Part shown: piece by piece, positions 53,821 to 64,000 of the stretch
Numbering within the stretch: the stretch's first letter is position 1
Layout of the letters: each line of letters starts with the position of its first letter
Source of the DNA: Rhea pennata
Taxonomy: Eukaryota > Chordata > Aves > Rheiformes > Rheidae
Direction of reading: 5' to 3'
Assembly: GCF_028389875.1 (NCBI RefSeq)
Contig: NC_084663.1
Span: 13,158,666 to 13,222,665 of the forward strand
DNA: 64,000 nucleotides
The notes under the pieces: generated by a model
Told to the model about the DNA's origin: nothing
The model's input: the letters and a program-made list of their open reading frames with translations, nothing else
Databases searched by the model: none
Translations under genes and position numbers: made by a program

Positions 53821-54916
53821 TTTTTAAAAAAAAGTTGCATCAATTTTCAGTAAGTCTAATTCCACTAATGTCCAATTTTGGAGCACAACAGTTCAGATGT
53901 GTCTCAGCCTCTGCAAATATGAGATGGTTACAATGCTTATTCCATTATAATCAACTGAAGTTAAGTGAGTGTCAGTCTATTGTCATGAAAGTCAAAATAT
54001 CAGAATTTTACAGATCTTTCTTAAGCAAAAGGTAAAGATAACATTGTCTCCAATTAGTGTGAATAACTCCTCCAAAATGACTCGAGAGTTCTAACTACAA
54101 CGTTTTTATTTTCAAAGAAACAACTGTGAAGCAAATTATATATTCTAGTTTTCATTTCATAAAGCTCTAGGATCTTTTGCAGGGGAAAACACATTATAAT
54201 AGGATAAATGGGGTTCAATACAAAACTAAGTGTCTGATGATTCAAAAATTTCCAAAATAAATGCTCAAGTCCTGGGGATAAAACAAGACTACTACTTCCA
54301 ATGGCACACTGGCTTAAAATATTCAGTCTTCAGCCTTAGAAATTTTGGGTGAACTCAGTTTTACATATATGGTAGAATCTCACGGTTTAGTTACTTTGAA
54401 CAAGCTCAAATGTCTCATCCATTTTTCTATTTAAGAGTTGACACTCGTGAACAGCTCAGTATCGAAACCTATGAAAGCAAAACAGACTAGAAATTCTATT
54501 TTTTTCCCAATCTGTTTCCGAAAATTCCCCTCTACTTTTTCTCCAGAAACACAGGACACAAACTTCACTGAAACGTTAGATTATTTATGCTACGAAGATC
54601 CAAAGAATAATGCAGAGCTCTCCAATCTCAGGAACGTGCGGATATGGAACTGGAGGGTCACTCTAAACTGCACAGTCAAACCCAAGAGGTAGGATGCACA
54701 ACAACGATTAAAGTAATAGCTGCACTCCACAAACTAAAATCCTACATCTGGTTGCCCCAGCTACATGTACAGACATTGCAAAGTCAGACTATCTGTGGTT
54801 ACAAACAAGTAATCAAAGATTGTATCTTCGGTGACAGCCTGCCCCAATCTTTCAACTTGGTGGTGGTGGCCAGGTAAGCTAGAGGCATGTGCCTTGCTAC
54901 ACAGCCTGAAAGGGGG

Positions 54917-54943
54917 AAAAAAAAAAAAAAAAAAAAAAAAAAA
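54917..54943. repeat. Poly(A) run, 27 nt
   Basis: Twenty-seven A follow CTGAAAGGGGG and precede GCAGGGAAC. No retroposed copy is recognised upstream. Confidence 0.9.
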
Positions 54944-56660
54944 GCAGGGAACAAGGACTGCCTATGATGCCTAGGGTGACAACAGTCACCATGTTTACTG
55001 GAAAGCAAGCGAGTTTCCCTCTGTGAAACTCTCTTCAGATTTTCACACTCCATATTACCCTTAAGCAGCAAGTAACCCTGAGGAAGAGAAATCAAGAACA
55101 TCCAGTTAAAGAAACAGACAGAAAAACACGTAACAGCCTGCTTCAGTTTTGAGAATTAATGCTGGGCAAGAGAATATCGAATCCGTACAGACACCAGGTT
55201 TCAGATCAGTTTCTCTCTGCACATCTTAAGTGCTTGTACATTTACTCCTAGGTTAAATATCTATTCTGTTTGAGTAGAACTGAGCTACTTCTCAAGAATA
55301 ATTTAAACTAAGATCTTAAAACGAGAGCCAAAAAGTACTAAATAGCAGTAACATAGCATATTACTTTCACCAACAGGTGGATTAGCCATCCGCTTGGAGT
55401 TCTTTTAGTAATAAAAATTATTTTTTGCTACTGAGTGCAAAGAACCCCCAAAGACAAAGGAATAGTTTGTATTTATTAAAGGTTATGATTAAAATAATAA
55501 TAATGAGACTCTGCAACTTTAAGTAAATGTCTTAATTTAGATTTTATCTTGCAAGTTAGTAACTAAACTGCACACATTTCACAATGTTTATGCTAAGCGC
55601 TGCTCAGGAACGCAAAAACAAAAAAAAAAACAATTTCCCATGATTTTCCATATGAACAAGAACATTTCTTATTGTTACCCTACTTTGAGTGTTTTGAACA
55701 TTTAAGGTCTTCCTCTAAGATCTCACTCCATCCCACCATCCCCCCAAAATCAATTAAGAGATCAGAAAAATCCTGCAGCACAAAAAGTTGTCAGATGTGC
55801 ACTGAGAAGCTTCATATAAATGAAAAGTGTACTGCTTAAAGATTGTTTAAGTCATAATTTACTTTGTTAACTTTCATCATAATTGAACTAACCAGCAAAA
55901 ACTTAAACTACAAGAAATCTTCACAGATTTCCTACAGGCAATGTGTTCAAGTCAGAGAGCAAAATCTTCCACACTGAGACTCTGAAGCCTTTGACAGATG
56001 GTGTAGATGACTGCTCAGACATTTTGCTCAACTGTAATTCTTCTACTTGTATTAAAAGATACGTATGGGCAGTGAGGTCTGCCTGTTTAACGTTTCCTGA
56101 ATGCTGTGTTTCATACCACCGTGAATCCTCTCAAAGCAGAAAGATTACTTCTTACCTGCTTAACCGAACATGTTTAGCTTGGAAAACCATCCCCAGTACC
56201 AGGCAGAACAGAAAGGGAGTTTGTAGCATAAATGCACACTAGAAGAAAAGTAGACTCGAAGCCAAGCTTGATAAGATGACTGAAGGGAGACAGATTTCTA
56301 AGGAATCTAGGAGACTATACGGAAGCTATGTAACCTAGCAGTCAAAATTGCTAGACTGGAAAAAAGTGTAAGGGTAAGTTTGTTTTCAGATATTTTACCA
56401 TCCCATCCAACAATCTGAGTTTAGGTTTTTTTCATTTTTATTTAAAAGCTATCTTCTATGTTTGTGTTCTCTTAGAGCTTTGATTATACCATTTGACGTA
56501 CACTGGCATCCCTAAGCACTCACAAATAAAACAGAATATGGCCATCTCAAGGTTCAATGTCACAAATGCTTTTTTACAGAATCTGAGCTGTAGAATCTTG
56601 AATAACTTCTTTCACTACACCATACTTAACTCCCTAATCCAGACTACATTAACGTATCTA

Positions 56661-57996
<1,336 letters not shown>

Positions 57997-58736
57997 TCAG
58001 TGCTGATCTTTGGTAGATCCACCTGGATTCCCACTTTGAACAAAGTTTCATCATGGCTTGTAGTTTTGTAATCTAAGTTGCAAACTTCATATTAGAACCA
58101 AATAATGTAACTACATTTGAATACTCTCACAAAGGAATACAAGATTAATTCAACTATATGCAATCTCAAGAAAACTACAAGAAAAGAAAATATTCATCGC
58201 TTTTTCACTCAGTTCCTTTGCCTTTCGAAGTAGTTTACATTTAGGCAATATTCTCTGACATAAATTCGATATGGCATTGGACCTTACCAAGCATCAAACC
58301 AGTGCTGACTAAAGATTTCGGACACAAAATTGCAATGGGATAGCAACATATGATTTTACATGGCAGTTATTTTTTATTGCTTGCATCTTTATGATGCAAA
58401 AAAAACCCTAAGTTGTAAAGCACAACTGCATTATGGTAGGTGTAATCAGAATTTAATTCTCTCATACGTGAGAATTTTCACAGCACAAGATGGAAACAGT
58501 AGAACAAGCTGACTCTCTTGAAAACAAGCTCACTGTTTTCAATCATCTTTTTCTCAATTACTGGCACAATGAAATGTTTCTAAATACATTTTTTTTCTGA
58601 AGTGTTTTTCTTAAAAGAATTAAACATCCTCTTCTGGATCAAAACAGGAGTAAGCTACAATATATATTTCTTTTCCCAAATTTGTTCTCTGGACATGTTA
58701 CTGTCTAACTGCATGAATGTGAGAACAGGAGGGGGG

Positions 58737-58792
58737 TGTGTGTGTGTGTGTATATATTTACATATATGTATATGTATGTGTGTGTGTGTGTA
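58737..58792. repeat. TG/TA-rich microsatellite
   Basis: It consists of TG units (58737-58750), then TATATATTTACATATATGTA, then TG units (58777-58790). It is largely complementary to the CA/TA-rich stretch 140 bases further on. Confidence 0.9.
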
Positions 58793-58930
58793 TGCAAGGT
58801 AAGCAAAATATGCTTAAAGCAAGAGATAGTTAAGCTTAGTTGCCAAAAAAATTTAAGTGTAAATTTGTACTATGGTAGGCATGCACTGCTTACACTGAGC
58901 TAGTATTCTGCCTGTGTGAGGCAAAATACT

Positions 58931-58990
58931 TGTGTATATACATACAGAGACACAAACACACATATACATATATGCACACATGTGCACATC
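58931..58990. repeat. CA/TA-rich low-complexity tract
   Basis: An imperfect run of TATACATACA, CACAAACACACATATACATA and TATGCACACATGTGCACA. On the opposite strand it has the same character as the tract at 58737-58792. Confidence 0.8.
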
Positions 58991-60828
58991 TATCTATGAC
59001 GGTAATACAGGACTGATTGTTCTCAGCTACCAAAACCTGAAGAACACCAGCCCTATGAATAAAAGTAAAATTTGAATACTCATGTACACAACCCATCCTA
59101 AAAAACACCAATTACTGAATTTGTTGTTGTCTTTGAAAGGTAATCTTTCAGATTGAGGTGAAAATTACAATTCTCAACAGGCTATTTTTCAGTATAATCA
59201 GTTCCCTAAACACCTGCTTCTGACTACTGTTTGACAGAGTCTGATACAACTGGTTTTTCATTCACCACAATTATACAAACATTTGTGGTGGCATAAGAAG
59301 AGATGAAATTCATGTGTGCAGTTGTGGGGAAAGAGGCAAGACATTCAGCAGCAATGCTATTATTATATGTAGTTTTAAGCATCAGAACTACATTCTCATG
59401 CAGTTTTTGCCTAAGTGATGTCACCATTCTGTCCTCCCACCCAACTTGTTACAAATTACACAGAAAAAGACGCAAGCCTCAAGTGTGATGGTTAAAGGAC
59501 ACCCCTTTTTACAACCTCCTCAACAGAAACTTCCATAATATGAGGGGTGCGGTACCCTCAAAGCTTGTAAATGCATTGCCTAAATTCCCCTGAAAATAAT
59601 GTAGTCTTTCAAATTTAATTTCAAATTTTTATTAAAAACTTCATCTGCTTGTGGTTGCCTTCCACACTTCCCAGTCTCCACACCGTAACTCCTTTATTTT
59701 TTTAATCATCCTTTATCTAATTTTAAAATTACTGGCACAGATTTCATCTAATCTGTCTCAGCTGCTGTTGGAAAGAGGCACAGACGTAAATAAGAGGATG
59801 GCCACCACTAACAGCAAGTGGTTGTCAACTGCTGTTCACAAAAACTTAGAGCTTTAGAAAGCAAATAGGGAAAAACCTAGTTTCATCCGAGTTTAAAGAA
59901 ACTCATTTTACTCCTTCAGGATTAACATCTTTAAAAAAATACCTAGAGAGAACATGCAGTTATTACCCTAACTTGGAAATTAAGTCTGTCAGTAATGGTA
60001 GAAATCAAAGCAGGGATGCTAGAAAGTAGAGAAGCCTAAACAGTGAGAAATGATGAAATTCATGTTGGTATGTCAATCTCAGAATTTCATGCTTAACTTG
60101 TGTGATAACCTATTGTATTGTACCTCTGTAATCTGCAAAAACATACCACCTTTATCATACTGTATATTTATAAAAGAGGTACCTGCCCTATGATCCCAAA
60201 TAACTATTTCTTCTTAAAATATTCACTGATGGCATAGCACTTGATAAAGAACAGAACTACAGGGGACCACTCCACAAACAACTGAAATGGAGATATTTTT
60301 AGTGTACCAATGCAAATCAAGTTCTATAAAGTGAGTCATTTTCCTGGTTTTGTCATAGCTCTCAACAGGACTGGTTACCCAGTTAGACCCTCTGCATGAA
60401 GATGGTTATGCCTCTGTGCCTTTATTTAGTGAAGCTGTTTCAAAGACTGCTTGAATAACTTGATCAATGCGGGTAGGTAATAAAAGCTCATTTAAAATCT
60501 AATAGAAAGAAATGGCCCATGCACTGGGATGAAAGGTTTGGGGAAAAAACAGGAGTATTATTCAATTGAGGTGAAAGATGAGATGGCTGCAGAGTTTCAG
60601 TCAGTTATCCGGTTAACTCCATGAGCAGTAGGTTCAGATCCCATTGAAAGGCAGGATCCTGCAGTAGAATAGTTTCATCAAAACATCTAAAATTGCGGAG
60701 AATGTACAATTTCCCAATGGCAGAAAAGGCAGCATCACCAAATGTTTTTGTGATACACCATTATAAGAAGAGCACAGCTTAAAAACCAACTGGTACAGAA
60801 AAATCACTTGCTTTCTTCTAGGTAAAAA

Positions 60829-60852
60829 GTGTGTGTGTGTGGGGGGGGGGGG
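60829..60852. repeat. (GT)6 followed by G12
   Basis: Six GT units run directly into twelve G. It is simple sequence in a PHTF2 intron and likely to vary in length. Confidence 0.9.
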
Positions 60853-61557
60853 CAGGTTGTTCTCTTTTAAGGTTACAGTGAAGAATAAGTCAAAGTCTTA
60901 ATGATAAATACCATGATGCAGGCACTAAGTTGAATCATCTAATGCAACAGAGAAAAAAAGGGGGAAAAACCTTGCAAACAACAACAAAACAGAGATAATA
61001 CGAGCTTTTCACAAAAGATTGTCAGAATGCTCTGGCTTGAAGAATATTTAAGAGATGCACTAATCTATTCACTCATAGGATATGAGCTGAGCATACAGTG
61101 AAGGGGTTGCAGTAGTGCATTAACATCTAAGAATGTCTTATGGATCCTAATTGGGCATAACTTGTAGCTTCCTGTGGCTTCTGTGCATGCACAGTACAAA
61201 TACTCATTCAAACTATTTTACTTCATTAACTCCTTTGTAAAGGATACTAACTAGTCAAGCTCTTAAGATACCATGTTTTATATTATAAGTGGGCATTTAC
61301 CCAACATATTCACCTGACAGACTTCTCTGGTAGCATTAATATCAGACTAATACACTCTGAACACACTCATCCCTTATCCCAAGGGAAAAACTAGACGTTT
61401 GCTTTCTCACAATCTAGCGGCCTGCAGATGCTGTTGGCCAAGAGTCACCAAAATCAAGTGTATAAGGTACATGTGCACCAATGATGAGTGTATATGGAGA
61501 AAAATTAAGAATAGAATACAAACTTTTTAACAACAGACTATTTTATGGGATATTTTA

Positions 61558-63013
<1,456 letters not shown>

Positions 63014-64000
63014 CTAGAAACAAAGAAGTTGTATTTTTCATTTTGCAATAAATCTGGTCTTTACTCATGTTACTGCTTTACTTCACTTTATAATCTTATA
63101 CCTTATATGAAATTTTCAACCAATCATGTTCACAGTTTGCTTGTAAGCAAAAGGAAGTCCTCATATAAGGATTAAACTAAAGATAGTAACACAGAACAAA
63201 GTAGGAGTACTTAATGCACAGCAAACAAACATCATAAATCATAAAAATCCAGTAACACTACAGTAATAATATTCCAGTGTAGACTCTTGTATTAAAAATG
63301 CATCCAACACTGAATTAAAAAAGAGCACCAGTCATTCTGACTGCGATTATACCCTAAATCTTACTCCTATTTGTGTTTTGCTTTGAGGTTGTACGTTTTT
63401 TAAAGGAATCATGTCTGCTAAAGCATTTATAGAACAGGCAAGACTGGAAGTCCATTGTGCTGGCTGTGTCTTTATTAGAGTTTACTTCTATTGCCATGGT
63501 ATCCAGAAGACCACACCATCCTCGAGTCAGATAGAAAGCAGTGTCATGTTCACAAACTTAGTTCAGATCTCTCTAACAGGCTGCAGAAAGGAAGCATCAA
63601 TTTGTAAGAAATACTGATAGTTCTCTTAAGCTATGCTATGCTATGCTAGGTCTGCTCTGTCCACATTGAAATATAATATAAATTAAATGCTTTTCTATCC
63701 CCTTCCTCAAGGAGAGTAATTGGAAAAATTACTAGCATAGGGAGGAAGGGAGTCAGGTATCTCACTGTTTCTCTTAGATGTTTGTTTCCTAGAGTGAAGA
63801 TACTTCTTACCCAAGGTTAACTTTAGCATCTAAATACTTACATCTGTATGTCTGATATATTTCTAACCCAATATGCTAGTTGTTCATAGGAGTTTAGAGC
63901 ACAAATAAAATTAAAGGAATACACTACTTTGTTCTTTTATTTAAAGGTCAACTATGTTGGTAAGTACCTCACAAGACGAACATATCTTATTGTCCTACTA
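63014..64000 (-). other. PHTF2: PHTF2 intron (partial)
   Basis: This is sequence upstream of the first PHTF2 exon in the window. The preceding exon, which should end just before the [10 protein letters not shown] segment, was not found here, so the intron runs past the window edge. A GCTAT pentamer repeat lies at 63630-63648. Confidence 0.75.
63630..63648. repeat. (GCTAT)n pentanucleotide repeat
   Basis: Almost four units of GCTAT in a row. It is a short tandem repeat inside the PHTF2 intron. Confidence 0.85.

Noticed and set aside
60590..60660. tRNA-like B-box match (GGTTCAGATCC)
   Set aside because: One mismatch to the box, no convincing A box at the right distance and no cloverleaf. Treated as chance.

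Overview
This is a vertebrate nuclear genomic window, most likely from a bird (possibly another sauropsid). The evidence is two recognisable vertebrate genes with GT-AG introns, a nearly full-length CR1 LINE with the avian/reptilian 3' end (ATTCTATGAT), short CpG-rich patches in an AT-rich background, and no visible L1 or Alu. The species cannot be named from the sequence alone.

Layout. 1-15596: final intron of MAGI2 (plus strand), with an old MIR-type SINE near 4.0-4.2 kb. 15597-16396: terminal coding exon of MAGI2, a synaptic and junctional scaffold protein. 16397 to about 18.68 kb: its probable 3' UTR, with a Pumilio-type site and several poly(A) signals. About 18.7-47.5 kb: intergenic DNA between two convergent genes. 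It holds several CpG-rich patches (22.6-23.1, 31.0-31.2, 32.3-32.6 and 34.4-34.85 kb), short duplications, and at 37.9-41.8 kb a CR1 retrotransposon with remnants of ORF1 (esterase) and ORF2 (endonuclease plus reverse transcriptase). About 47.5 kb to the end: 3' half of PHTF2 on the minus strand, seven coding exons from 63013 down to the stop codon at 48040-48038, all separated by phase-0 introns. The coding sequence continues upstream beyond 64000.

The tail-to-tail MAGI2/PHTF2 arrangement is the one known from human 7q11-q21, so this is conserved synteny. The two genes are not known to act in one pathway. MAGI2 organises membrane protein complexes through PDZ and WW domains encoded outside this window. 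PHTF2 is a multi-pass membrane protein whose last transmembrane segments are encoded here.

I found no previously undescribed biological system. The observations most worth a second look are the mixed decay of the CR1 copy (esterase triad kept, endonuclease and reverse-transcriptase catalytic aspartates changed), the 34.4 kb CpG island with no gene assigned, and an unclassified block at 41.8-43.8 kb.
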